In this document: positions 28,860 to 37,128 of the stretch, piece after piece
Numbering within the stretch: position 1 is the first letter of the stretch
How the letters are laid out: each line of letters opens with the position of its first letter
From: Sulfitobacter sp. HGT1
GTDB lineage: Bacteria; Pseudomonadota; Alphaproteobacteria; Rhodobacterales; Rhodobacteraceae
DNA length: 64,000 bases
Assembly: GCF_013282155.1 (NCBI RefSeq)
Contig: NZ_BLWI01000001.1
Coordinates: 248,001-312,000, forward strand
Direction: 5' to 3'
Notes under the pieces: generated by a model
What the model saw: only the letters and a program-made list of their open reading frames with translations
Told to the model about the DNA's origin: nothing
The model's database searches: none
Program-made: the position numbers and the translations under genes

Positions 28860-29591
28860 ATGTCATCGACGCTTCGTGAACGAAAACGCGGGTTGGTCTT
28901 GCTGGCGGTCTGGCTGCTGGCGACTGTGTTCTGCACCTTTGCGGGCCCGTTTGGCACCCATGATGCGTTGACGATAGTGCCGAGGTTTTTCTATTGGGCG
29001 GGCATCATAGCGCTGTCAGTGTTTGGCACGACGTTAAGCCTGCGTCTGGCAAAAAAGGCGGATGTCTGGAAGGCCCTGCTGTTTTGGGTCGGTTTCACAC
29101 TCGTTCTGTCTGGCATCATCCATGGCGTAAACAGCTGGCTGTTTCCGGGCTGGCAGGGCGTTGGGCAATTGCTCTATCTGATCGGGATCATCGCCATGAC
29201 GGTGGTCGTTGTGCATGGAACGCTGGCGCTTGCCCGCACTGTGTTCGTGCCGCCTGCTGAAATATCGACAGAGGATACAGAGGCAAGTTTCCTGCGACGG
29301 CTTCCCCTGGACCGGCGTGGAAAACTGATCAGGCTCGAGGCGCAGGATCACTATTTGAATGTGGTTACGCAGAACGGGAGCACGCTTGTTCTGCTGCGCC
29401 TTCAGGATGCTGTCGAGGCGCTGAAGGACTTGGATGGCTTGCAGGTTCACCGCTCGCATTGGGTTGCAACGGGGGCTGTGGTCCGGCACCGGCGGGTGCA
29501 GGGGCGCGATTTCCTGATACTTGCCTCGGGGGAGGAGGTTCCTGTCAGCCGGAGTTACCGGCCCTTGGTCCAAGAGGCCGGATTGATCTAG
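28860..29591 (+). CDS. Membrane-anchored LytTR DNA-binding regulator
   Basis: A 243-residue protein combining four N-terminal membrane helices (about residues 12-32, 42-60, 68-90 and 100-122) with a C-terminal LytTR DNA-binding domain (about 145-240; RLEAQDHYLNVVT, QVHRSHWV, VPVSRSYRPLV). It has no receiver domain, so signals must come through the membrane part. LytTR regulators often control their divergent neighbour, here the DUF2306 membrane-protein gene. The ATG at 28860 is preferred over 28749, which would add a soluble extension. Inferred role: membrane-sensing transcription factor. Confidence 0.85.
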   Translation: MSSTLRERKRGLVLLAVWLLATVFCTFAGPFGTHDALTIVPRFFYWAGIIALSVFGTTLSLRLAKKADVWKALLFWVGFTLVLSGIIHGVNSWLFPGWQGVGQLLYLIGIIAMTVVVVHGTLALARTVFVPPAEISTEDTEASFLRRLPLDRRGKLIRLEAQDHYLNVVTQNGSTLVLLRLQDAVEALKDLDGLQVHRSHWVATGAVVRHRRVQGRDFLILASGEEVPVSRSYRPLVQEAGLI

Positions 29592-30007
29592 GCAGGGACC
29601 GGCACCATCGTGCCTTGCAGGATCGCGATCAGTTTTTCCTCGCCATTTTCGACCGCAAACACTTCGGATGTGACGACACACAGCCTTTTGCCGGGTTTGA
29701 CCAGCTTGCCAACCGCGATCAGTTTTTCACCGCGGGCGGGGGCCATCAGGTTGATCTTGATCTCGGCTGTGACAACTTCCATGTCCAGCGACAGACAGGT
29801 CAAAGCCGCATAGCCTGCCGCACTGTCGCCAATGGAAAACGTCAGGCCGGCGTGGCCGAACCCCTGTTGTTGCAGCGCCCCCGGCAGAATAGGGGCTTCG
29901 ATCCTGACGCTGCCATCTGAAACATCGCACAACTTGGCCCCCAAGGTCGCCATCATCGATTGCGCCGCAAAGCTGTCGTATATCCGGATCCGTTTCGCTT
30001 CGTCCAT
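29588..30007 (-). CDS. PaaI-type hotdog thioesterase
   Basis: A 139-residue hotdog-fold protein of the PaaI/YdiI family, presumably hydrolysing an acyl-CoA. The motif GALQQQGFGHAGLTFSIGD near 50-68 corresponds to the family HGG segment, with HAG here. I start at ATG 30007 behind AAGGAG; the frame extends to 30112 but without support. The stop overlaps the convergent LytTR stop by 4 bp. The substrate is unknown. Confidence 0.8.
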   Translation of the reverse strand: MDEAKRIRIYDSFAAQSMMATLGAKLCDVSDGSVRIEAPILPGALQQQGFGHAGLTFSIGDSAAGYAALTCLSLDMEVVTAEIKINLMAPARGEKLIAVGKLVKPGKRLCVVTSEVFAVENGEEKLIAILQGTMVPVPA

Positions 30008-30060
30008 GGGGCGCTCCTTGTTTTGGTCAGGCTGGCACATTTCAAAACACATGAAAATGC

Positions 30061-30726
30061 CTAGCGCGGCATCGGGACGACAACAGGGGCTGGTCCAGTC
30101 AAGATTGCACACGCCTGGGGGGACATGAGCGACCGGATGGGTTCCGAACTTGTCCGCAAGCCCCCCGTATAGGTGCCATAGGCCGGCAGGATCAGCCGTG
30201 CGTGGTCATAGATAAAAGCCGGACGCGATATCGTACGCCCCTTCAGGGAAACGGATGCTTTGGGGTGATAATGCCCAGAAACCTCCCCCTGTGCGCCGGG
30301 CTGCGCGATGTGTCGAAAGGTTAAGGCATCGCATGCGATTTCGCCCAGATGCACGCCCCCAAGGCCAACAGGGCCGGGATCGTGATTGCCTTCTATCCAA
30401 ACCCATTTTCGACCCGCCTGCAGCTTTGCAATCCACAGACGCGCCGCCTCCGGCAATGCTTGGGCCGCCCCAAGGTCATCAAAACTATCGCCCAAAGCGA
30501 CCACTGTCTGCGCATTACACCGTTCAAGATCATGCGCCAACCGTGTCAGAGTATCCTGGCTCTCGTAAGGCGGTAACGGGGTGCCGCCGCAGCGGGCGAT
30601 GCGCTCTGATTTTCCCAAATGCAGGTCAGAAACACAAAGCAAACGGTGTTCGGCCCACCATAGCGCGCCAGAGCCAAGCGCGGTAAGCCGCGCCCCGAAC
30701 AATGTGAAGTTATGGCCTAAGTTCAT
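30061..30726 (-). CDS. pdeM: Ligase-associated DNA damage response endonuclease PdeM
   Basis: A 221-residue metallophosphoesterase of the PdeM family. Metal-binding motifs are in order: SDLHLGK near 33-39, LGDSFDDLG near 78-86, EGNHD near 113-117, and GHYHPKA near 156-162. PdeM is usually encoded with an Lhr-type helicase, an ATP-dependent ligase and an exonuclease in a DNA-damage cluster. Here only lhr is nearby, on the same strand. The ATG overlaps the TGA of the upstream 54-codon ORF (ATGA), so translation is likely coupled. Confidence 0.9.
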   Translation of the reverse strand: MNLGHNFTLFGARLTALGSGALWWAEHRLLCVSDLHLGKSERIARCGGTPLPPYESQDTLTRLAHDLERCNAQTVVALGDSFDDLGAAQALPEAARLWIAKLQAGRKWVWIEGNHDPGPVGLGGVHLGEIACDALTFRHIAQPGAQGEVSGHYHPKASVSLKGRTISRPAFIYDHARLILPAYGTYTGGLRTSSEPIRSLMSPQACAILTGPAPVVVPMPR

Positions 30727-30887
30727 GCTTCGTTCATGGGGTATGGAGGCATGGACTGCAAGAGGTTTGCAGGCGCTTCATTCGCAGAGATGTTCGAATT
30801 TTGAGTATTTTTAAAAGGGTGAAGAACGGAAGACGTCCCAGCAGAAGTCTTTGAACCAGCCGGAACGCCTTCACCCTTTACGGCCAT
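30723..30887 (-). CDS. Overlooked 54-residue ORF coupled to pdeM
   Basis: A 54-codon frame, ATG at 30887 to TGA at 30723, read on the minus strand. The start has GGAG 5 bases upstream (CTGGAGAGCCG), and the stop overlaps the pdeM ATG as ATGA. The predicted protein starts MAVKGEGVPAGSKTSAGT, is rich in Ser, Ala, Asn and Pro, and shows no membrane helix or domain I recognise. A regulatory module sits exactly 35 bp before the ATG, as it does for dprA. Codons 22-30 include one arm of a perfect 26-bp inverted repeat. It could encode a small protein or act only as a leader peptide. Confidence 0.6.
   Translation of the reverse strand: MAVKGEGVPAGSKTSAGTSSVLHPFKNTQNSNISANEAPANLLQSMPPYPMNEA
30799..30824. 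repeat. 26-bp inverted repeat, right-to-left arm inside the small ORF
   Basis: Perfect 26-bp complement of 30957-30982. It reads GAGTATTTTTAAAAGGG-like on the plus strand and is related to the dispersed repeats. On the minus-strand transcript it is the downstream arm; its first 11 bases can also pair with 30869-30879. Confidence 0.85.
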
Positions 30888-30921
30888 CGGCTCTCCAGCC
30901 TGTACCGCCTTAACGTTGTAC

Positions 30922-30953
30922 GGCTCACCTGGTTAACAAGGGATGAACGGCTT
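30922..30953 (-). promoter_or_regulatory. CtrA-like promoter module upstream of the small ORF and pdeM
   Basis: This 32-bp block matches the one at 54327-54357 upstream of dprA at 28 positions, with 3 substitutions and one gap. On the minus strand it contains TTGTTAACCAGG, including the GTTAACC type of half-site bound by CtrA in alphaproteobacteria. It lies 35 bp upstream of the small ORF start. CtrA binding is inferred from the half-site only. Confidence 0.65.
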
Positions 30954-30956
30954 TGG

Positions 30957-30982
30957 CTTCACCCTTTTAAAAATACTCAAAA
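30957..30982. repeat. 26-bp inverted repeat, arm between lhr and the promoter module
   Basis: Perfect complement of 30799-30824; the two arms are 132 bp apart and flank the promoter module and the first third of the small ORF. It begins 35 bp after the lhr stop, the usual place for the dispersed repeat family. Confidence 0.85.
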
Positions 30983-31016
30983 AGACCGCGATCGAAACCA
31001 AAGGCGACGGATGTGG

Positions 31017-33467
31017 TTACCAGCCTACCCTCCACCGTGGGGTATTGGAGGGGGCGGGCGTTATGTTGGCCAATCCGGAGGCTTCCATCAGACGCGCCGC
31101 TTCTTGCGCCAGCAATCGTTCCTCGGCGTCGCCTTTGACGGGGACACGCCCTGCTTCCAGAAAAAGCGGTGCCGAAAGGGGGGTGACTTTATCTAAGACG
31201 CGGTGGTCGATCCGGCTGCCAATACGTGACAACATTTCTTCGATCCGCCCAAAATCAACCAACCCGCGCAGGGCCTCTTGGCGGGTGATGTCGAGCATCA
31301 GGTGGTCGGGGTCGTATTTCATGAGCGTGTCGTAAAGAATGTCAGAGCTGAAGGTCGCTTGTCTGCCGGATTTCCGGGCCTGTGGCGTGTTGCGTTCAAT
31401 CAGTCCGGCGATTGTGGCTGACGCGCGGAAGGTACGTTTCATCACGGCGTTTCCGGCCAACCAAAGATCCAGCCCGTCGTGTAATGCGATTGGGTCAAAA
31501 AGCGGTGCCGGATCTTGCACGGGGTCCAGGCCCCAGATCAATGTGGCATAATCGGTTGCCACAAATCCAAGCGGGTTGAGCCCAAGTTCTTCCATGCGTT
31601 TGGTCAAAAGAAGCCCGAGGGTTTGCTGGCCGTTGCGCCCTGCGAAGCCGTAAATCACGGTTTGCGCGCGCCCGTCGTGGGGAAAGCTTTCGACCAGTAG
31701 GCGGCCGGGTTGGGGCAGTTGGCTGACCTCGCGTTGCAGGGCCAGCCACTGCGCTGTGTGCTCGGGCAAGTCGGGCCAGCTTTCTTGGGTGAACATCCGT
31801 TGCACCCGTTCTGATAGCTGCGTCGAGGTCGCGAATTTCGTGCCCATGAAAGATGCGATGCGCGGCTTTTTCGCGGAATCGCGGCTGACTTCAACAGTCA
31901 TTTCGCGCAGGCCTTCGTATTTGACGATCTGCCCGCCGATCAGAAACGTATCGCCTGCCGTTAGGGTCGCGGCGAAGGCTTCTTCGATTTCGCCCAGAGG
32001 TTTGCCGCCCCGGTTGCGTTTCATGCGGACCTTGAGTGTATCGGTGTCCTGGATCGTGCCGATGTTCATGCGGATGCGTTGGCTGCTGCGCGGGTCGCGC
32101 AGGGTCCAGAGCCCGTCCCGCAGCATCAGGCGTTGCCATTTGTCATAGGCCCGCAGAGCGTAGCCACCGGTCGCGCAGAAATCGAGGCAGGCGTCGAACT
32201 CGGGGCGGGTCAGTGCCGCATATGCGCCGGCGGAGGTGACTTCGGCAAAGAGCGTGTCTGCATCAAACGGGCCGGCGCAGGCCGTGATCAGGATGTGCTG
32301 GCACAGCACGTCGCGGGGGCCGGGGCCGCGCGGGTCGCCGTCCAGCTCTCCGGCCAAGACCGCTTCGAGAGCCGCCACGCATTCGACGACTTCGAAGCGG
32401 TTGGCGGGGACCAGCAGGGCCTTGGACGGGGCGTTGTAGCGATGATTGGCGCGGCCAATGCGTTGAACAAGGCGTTTCACATTCTTGGGCGCGCCGATCT
32501 GGATGACCAGATCCACATCGCCCCAGTCGATGCCCAGATCAAGGCTGCCGGTACAGACGATCGCCCGCAGGTCGCCACGCACCATTGCGGCTTCGACGCG
32601 TTCGCGTTGGGTGCGGTCCAGCGACCCGTGATGGATGCCGATGGGCAAGCTGTCGTCATTCGCCAGCCACAGGTTGTGAAAGAAAATCTCGGCCTGGGCG
32701 CGGGTGTTGTGGAAAATCAGCGTCGTTTTATGCTGCTGGATTTGATCAAGAACTGCCGGAATTGCATAGGCCGCGCCGCCGCCCGACCACGGCGGGGCCT
32801 CAGCAGTGCGCAGCATCTGGATGTCGGGGGGGGGGCCGGGATCGGCCAGAAGGATCGGGCAGGGGTCAGGGTGACGCGCCATGAAATGCGCGATGGCGGC
32901 CGGGTCTTCGACCGTGGCAGACAGGCCAACCCGTTTGAGATCGGGGCAAAGGGTTTGCAGCCGCGCCAGCGCCAGCATCAACTGGTCGCCACGTTTGCTT
33001 TCTGCCAAGGCGTGGATTTCATCAATCACAACCCGTTTGAGGCCTTTGAACATGCGCGGCGCGTCCTCGTAAGAGGTCAGCAGGGCCAGGCTTTCGGGGG
33101 TGGTCAGCAGGATATGGGGCGGGTCGGCCCGTTGGCGGCGTTTGCGGGTTTGTGAGGTGTCGCCCGTGCGGTCTTCGATCCGGATTGGCAGGTCCATTTC
33201 GGTGACCGGCGTCGTGAGATTGCGTTTGATGTCGGCGGCAAGGGCTTTGAGCGGGGAAATATAAAGCGTGTGCATCCCCTTGTGGTCACCATCGGCCAGA
33301 TCGACCAGCGTGGGCAGGAAGCCGGACAGGGTTTTACCACCGCCTGTGGGGGCGATCAGCAGAAGGGCGGGGGCGTCTGCGCGGTCCAGCATGGCTTGCT
33401 GGTGCGGATGGACTGTCCAGCCTTTGCTGTCGAACCATGTGGTGAATTGGGGCGGAAGGATGTGCAT
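31017..33467 (-). CDS. lhr: Ligase-associated DNA damage response DEXH-box helicase (Lhr family)
   Basis: An 816-residue Lhr-core helicase of the ligase-associated subgroup. Walker A GGGKTLSG is near residue 42, DEIHALAESKRGDQ near 155, SATVEDPAAI near 186 and the motif VI region QRIGRANHR near 335. Winged-helix and Lhr C-terminal domains follow. I start at ATG 33467 (MHILPPQFTTW); the further in-frame extension lies in a repeat-rich intergenic zone. No clear ribosome site is visible. The group is thought to act with PdeM, ligase and exonuclease in DNA repair. Confidence 0.9.
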   Translation of the reverse strand: MHILPPQFTTWFDSKGWTVHPHQQAMLDRADAPALLLIAPTGGGKTLSGFLPTLVDLADGDHKGMHTLYISPLKALAADIKRNLTTPVTEMDLPIRIEDRTGDTSQTRKRRQRADPPHILLTTPESLALLTSYEDAPRMFKGLKRVVIDEIHALAESKRGDQLMLALARLQTLCPDLKRVGLSATVEDPAAIAHFMARHPDPCPILLADPGPPPDIQMLRTAEAPPWSGGGAAYAIPAVLDQIQQHKTTLIFHNTRAQAEIFFHNLWLANDDSLPIGIHHGSLDRTQRERVEAAMVRGDLRAIVCTGSLDLGIDWGDVDLVIQIGAPKNVKRLVQRIGRANHRYNAPSKALLVPANRFEVVECVAALEAVLAGELDGDPRGPGPRDVLCQHILITACAGPFDADTLFAEVTSAGAYAALTRPEFDACLDFCATGGYALRAYDKWQRLMLRDGLWTLRDPRSSQRIRMNIGTIQDTDTLKVRMKRNRGGKPLGEIEEAFAATLTAGDTFLIGGQIVKYEGLREMTVEVSRDSAKKPRIASFMGTKFATSTQLSERVQRMFTQESWPDLPEHTAQWLALQREVSQLPQPGRLLVESFPHDGRAQTVIYGFAGRNGQQTLGLLLTKRMEELGLNPLGFVATDYATLIWGLDPVQDPAPLFDPIALHDGLDLWLAGNAVMKRTFRASATIAGLIERNTPQARKSGRQATFSSDILYDTLMKYDPDHLMLDITRQEALRGLVDFGRIEEMLSRIGSRIDHRVLDKVTPLSAPLFLEAGRVPVKGDAEERLLAQEAARLMEASGLANITPAPSNTPRWRVGW

Positions 33468-33525
33468 GGGAGGTAAGATAGGGTGCGATTGCGCAGGAAA
33501 CAGCCCCGGGCCCGGCAATAAGATT

Positions 33526-33572
33526 GGGGGCCAGCCCCCAAACCCCCGGAGTTTACATGGCAAAATGAAATC
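33526..33572 (+). repeat. Dispersed intergenic repeat, copy F, with hairpin
   Basis: GGGGGC-CA-GCCCCC hairpin followed by CCCCCGGAGTTTACATGG and AAAATGAA, a degenerate copy of the GC-hairpin plus GAGTATTT-type element. It fills the gap between lhr and the next gene. Confidence 0.5.
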
Positions 33573-34365
33573 AGGGGCGGGGTGTCAGGCTTCTAATCGC
33601 GGATTGAACGAGTTCGGGCAGCGCTGTGTCGGCATTCGTCGGGGCGGCATCGAGGGCGCTGGCAACGTCTTTGACAAGAATACCGATGGTGTTATCGGCG
33701 GCAAAACCGTCGCGGGCGAATTCGATGTCATTGAAGCCCGAGGCCAGCCAGTTCTGGCCGGAGGATGTGTGAATGAGCTTGAGGAGTTTTCTTTCATCCA
33801 GTCCGGCCTGATCGGCCCAATCCAGCACGAGGCGGGTCATGGCGGTGTTTGAGGCGGCTAGCAGGTTGTTGAGAACCTTGGCCTGCATGCCTGCACCGAA
33901 GTCGCCCATATGGTGGAAATGTTTGCCCATGGCGTTGAGCAGGGGTTGCGCGTTTTCCAGATCATCGCTGTCCCCGCCCAGCATGAAGCTGAGGCGCGCC
34001 TGTTCGGCCGCGATCTGGGCACCGGACATGGGGGCGTCGATCAGGGTGATATGAGGTGGCACGCGGTCGCGCAGGCCAAGCACGTAGCGCGGGCTGAGGG
34101 TCGAGCAGACGATGATCCGGCGCAGGCTGGGAATGGCGGTGAAATTCTGATCGCCGAATAGCACCGCATCGGTCTGGTCGATGTCACGCACGACGGTGAT
34201 CAGCGTATGGAGGTCTTCGGAGAAGACGGCGATGTCGTCGGTGATGTGTGCCAGATCGGAGGGCACCACGTCATAGCCCCGCGCGGGCAGGTCAGCCGCC
34301 CGCAGCGCGGCCAGCATAGGCGCGCCCATGCGGCCACAGCCTGCGACACCGATCAAAGACCGCAT
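33571..34365 (-). CDS. NAD(P)-dependent 3-hydroxyacid dehydrogenase family protein
   Basis: A 264-residue beta-hydroxyacid dehydrogenase related to 3-hydroxyisobutyrate and tartronate semialdehyde reductases. The Rossmann GVAGCGRMG is at 6-14, the substrate motif DAPMSGAQIAA near 110, and the catalytic Lys lies in QAKVLNNLL near 168. It is about 30 residues shorter than usual members, the gap lying in the N-terminal half. The exact substrate is unknown. It ends at 33571, in a repeat, and its start is 4 bp after the AAA+ gene stop, so it may ride on the pilus operon. Confidence 0.85.
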   Translation of the reverse strand: MRSLIGVAGCGRMGAPMLAALRAADLPARGYDVVPSDLAHITDDIAVFSEDLHTLITVVRDIDQTDAVLFGDQNFTAIPSLRRIIVCSTLSPRYVLGLRDRVPPHITLIDAPMSGAQIAAEQARLSFMLGGDSDDLENAQPLLNAMGKHFHHMGDFGAGMQAKVLNNLLAASNTAMTRLVLDWADQAGLDERKLLKLIHTSSGQNWLASGFNDIEFARDGFAADNTIGILVKDVASALDAAPTNADTALPELVQSAIRSLTPRP

Positions 34366-34369
34366 TGCA

Positions 34370-35677
34370 TCATTTCACGATGTGTTCGTCTTTGACGAAC
34401 ATGTTGGCCCAGGCGCGGTCCATCAATTCGGGGGTCATTTGGTAGGGTATTCCTTCGAATTCGCAGATTGCGATGATCTGGTCGATCAGGAAGATCGGCT
34501 GATAGTTCGCGAATGTATTGTCGATCGTGGGGTATTTATTCTTGAGCAGGTGGATCAGGGTTGGTTCATCCAAGGGCATCTTGCGCTTTTTTGCAACCAT
34601 CGCAAAGATCTTGAGGAAGTTTTTCTGGTTCGGCCCGTCGATCTTGATCTTGAAGAAGATGCGGCGCAAGGCGGCTTGGTCAAAGATTTCGTTCGGGTGG
34701 AAGTTGGTCGAGAAGATCACCAGCGTGTCAAAAGGCACCTCGAATTTCTCGCCCGATTGCAGGGCCAGGATATCCTTGCTTTCCTCAAGCGGAACGATCC
34801 AGCGGTTGACGATGCTTTGGGGTGGTTCCTTCTGGCGGCCAAGGTCATCGACGATGAAGATGCCACCTGTCGATTTCAGCTGAAGCGGGGCCTGATAGGT
34901 GCGCGCCGTGGGGTTGTAGACCAGATCGAGCATATCAAGGGACAATTCGCCACCCGTGATGACCGTGGGGCGTTCGCATTTGACATAGCGGCTGTCATAG
35001 CGGGTCACGCGGCGCAGGGAATTGGGGTCTTGTTCCTCGTCCGAGGCGGCGGAATGCACGATGGGATCATAGACGGTGATGACCTGCGACGCATATTCGA
35101 TCGCGCGGGGGACGAATATCTTGTCGCCAAGCGCGTCGCGGATGCCATTCGAGATGCTGGATTTACCGTTGCCGGGTGGGCCGTACATCAGGATCGAGCG
35201 GCCGGCAGACACGGCAGGCCCGAGGTTGCCGATCAATGCGTCGGGCAATACCAGATGGCCCATTGCCCCTTCGAGCTGGGCGCGGGTGATTTGCATGTTG
35301 CGCACCGACTGGCGCTCAACCTGCTCGCGGTAGACCTCGAGCGGGACCGGCATGGGGCCGAAATATTCGGACTGGGCAAGGGCATCAAGCGCGCGCGCCT
35401 TGCCCAAATCGGTCAGTTGATAGCCCATTTCATTGCCGTTATTGGCGTTCAGCGTGCCTGTTGCCTCCAGAAGGCGTTGGTCGCGGGCCATGTCGACCAG
35501 TTCCTGGGTGACCTGAATGGGCAGACAAATCGCTTTTGCGACTTCGCTGACCATCGTGACATTCTTGCGGTACATGGTTTTGATCATGATATCGCGCATC
35601 ATGACGACGGGCAGTTTCATGTCTTCGATGGTGCGCGGTGGCGGCGGTGCCAGCACGGTAGAGTTTTGCATGTTCAT
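34370..35677 (-). CDS. AAA+ ATPase at the end of the Tad pilus locus
   Basis: A 435-residue AAA+ ATPase. A winged-helix-like N-terminal segment (about 20-110) precedes Walker A MYGPPGNGKSS near 167-177, Walker B IFIVDDLG near 276-283 and sensor-1-like FSTNF near 322. I start at ATG 35677 with AGAGGG upstream; the longer frame to 35719 is not supported. Its place next to cpaA suggests a pilus-linked or secretion-linked job, but the substrate is unknown. It resembles no standard Tad component. Confidence 0.75.
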   Translation of the reverse strand: MNMQNSTVLAPPPPRTIEDMKLPVVMMRDIMIKTMYRKNVTMVSEVAKAICLPIQVTQELVDMARDQRLLEATGTLNANNGNEMGYQLTDLGKARALDALAQSEYFGPMPVPLEVYREQVERQSVRNMQITRAQLEGAMGHLVLPDALIGNLGPAVSAGRSILMYGPPGNGKSSISNGIRDALGDKIFVPRAIEYASQVITVYDPIVHSAASDEEQDPNSLRRVTRYDSRYVKCERPTVITGGELSLDMLDLVYNPTARTYQAPLQLKSTGGIFIVDDLGRQKEPPQSIVNRWIVPLEESKDILALQSGEKFEVPFDTLVIFSTNFHPNEIFDQAALRRIFFKIKIDGPNQKNFLKIFAMVAKKRKMPLDEPTLIHLLKNKYPTIDNTFANYQPIFLIDQIIAICEFEGIPYQMTPELMDRAWANMFVKDEHIVK

Positions 35678-35743
35678 GAAAAGGCCCTCTGGGTCGAATG
35701 ATCGTTGACTGGAGATCAAACTAGCAGGCGAATATGGCGTAAT

Positions 35744-36238
35744 TCAGGCTCCGAACAGCGCGCCGAGGATCAAATATATGGCAAGAGCAGGACCGAGCGC
35801 CAGCCCCATGGGGAATTTCCTGGTTTGATCCCAGCTGGTCCAATCGGGTGCCAGTTTGCGCAGGGGGGTATATTTTACACCGCGGTGCGTGACGGCTGCC
35901 GCCAATAGCGTCGCCATGAACAATGCCATCATCAGCCGCAAATCACCCAAGGCAATGAAAGGCACGCCGGCGGCAATGAATTTCGCGTCACCCGCCCCCA
36001 TCGCCCCGACGGCATTCAAGAAGATGCCGATGATCAAGGTGACGACCATGGCGAGCAGATGCCAGAGGTACGTTTCGAGCGGCAGGGCAATCGGGCCGAT
36101 GATCAAGAAGACGGCACCCAATGCCAGCACTGTCGGGTTGGTGATCCGCATGGATGCCAAATCGGTGTAGGCTGCATAAAGGCACAGTGGCAGGACAAAG
36201 GGTAAGAACCAAACCGCGGCATAGACGGTGATCGACAT
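35744..36238 (-). CDS. cpaA: Prepilin peptidase CpaA/TadV
   Basis: A 164-residue aspartic membrane protease of the TadV/CpaA type, shorter than the PilD type because it lacks the methylase domain. The two catalytic Asp motifs are visible: TDLASMRITN near 25-34 and GAMGAGDAKFIAAG near 78-91. It should cut the Flp pilins after Gly. It lies between the TPR lipoprotein and the AAA+ gene on the minus strand. Confidence 0.9.
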   Translation of the reverse strand: MSITVYAAVWFLPFVLPLCLYAAYTDLASMRITNPTVLALGAVFLIIGPIALPLETYLWHLLAMVVTLIIGIFLNAVGAMGAGDAKFIAAGVPFIALGDLRLMMALFMATLLAAAVTHRGVKYTPLRKLAPDWTSWDQTRKFPMGLALGPALAIYLILGALFGA

Positions 36239-36244
36239 CCCCCG

Positions 36245-37099
36245 TCAGCCCGCGTTTTCCAGCGCACGAAGCGACCGGACGGCTGTTTCAAAATGCTGCG
36301 GATGGGTGTTGATTGCGTCTTGAAGCAACCCCTTGCCGGTTTCCACATCGCCTTTTTTGATCGCGGACAGGGCAAGCGTGTGCAACAGCTGGGCGCGTTC
36401 GGTCTGGTCCATCTCGATCGGGGGCAGGGTGTATTCACGCTGTGCGCCACGGGCAAGGATCAGGTTGTTCTTGGCGGTGAACAAGGTCGGGTCTTGGCGG
36501 ATCGCATCGCCAAACAACCGTTCGGCAGCTTTGTATTCGCCGCGTGTCAGCTTGGAATAGCCCCAGTTGTTCATAACCGATGCGGGTTTCGTGGTCAGAC
36601 CGATTGCGATTTCATAAAAGCTGTCGGCCTTTTCCCATTCCTGCTTGCTGTCGGCGACGATCGCCTCGAGACGGTAGCGGTTATAGGTTTCATGGGTAGG
36701 GGGCACCGCATCAAGGGTCTTTTCGGCCCTTGCCCAGTCGCCAGAGCGGATCAGCGCATCGGCATAATCAACGCTGTCGTCGGAGGTGGTGTCTTCCATC
36801 TTTACAATCTTTGCCCAGACGGCGGCGGCTTCGGTATACCGTTTTGCACGGACCAGAGATTTCGCCAAACCACGTTTGATATCAATCCGCTCGGGGCTTT
36901 CCTTTTCGGTGCGGGCGAAATAATTCACCGCCTCGTTCGGGTCCGCGACCGTCAGCATGACATCATTCAGATTTGTTTCATCAATCACGTTCACGTCTTG
37001 AAACGCGCGTGAAACGGTGTTGTCACCGGATTTGTCTCCACAGCCTGCAACAGCGGTGACGCCTGCAATGCAGGCGGCCAAAATCATGGGGTGGCGCAT
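36245..37099 (-). CDS. TPR lipoprotein in the pilus operon
   Basis: A 284-residue lipoprotein: the signal peptide ends in a lipobox-like AVAGC (Cys about residue 20). Several tetratricopeptide repeats fill about residues 70-250. A TPR protein is common next to tadD in Tad clusters, likely acting in pilus assembly at the outer membrane. The start at 37099 is ATG behind AGGA. It begins 29 bp downstream of the tadD stop. Confidence 0.8.
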   Translation of the reverse strand: MRHPMILAACIAGVTAVAGCGDKSGDNTVSRAFQDVNVIDETNLNDVMLTVADPNEAVNYFARTEKESPERIDIKRGLAKSLVRAKRYTEAAAVWAKIVKMEDTTSDDSVDYADALIRSGDWARAEKTLDAVPPTHETYNRYRLEAIVADSKQEWEKADSFYEIAIGLTTKPASVMNNWGYSKLTRGEYKAAERLFGDAIRQDPTLFTAKNNLILARGAQREYTLPPIEMDQTERAQLLHTLALSAIKKGDVETGKGLLQDAINTHPQHFETAVRSLRALENAG

Positions 37100-37128
37100 T
37101 TTTGCGTCCTTTTACTGCTCTGCCTCGG

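Noticed and set aside
34328-35701. 457-codon plus-strand frame opposite the AAA+ ATPase gene
   Set aside because: Antisense shadow; the minus-strand product has clear Walker motifs while this one has none.
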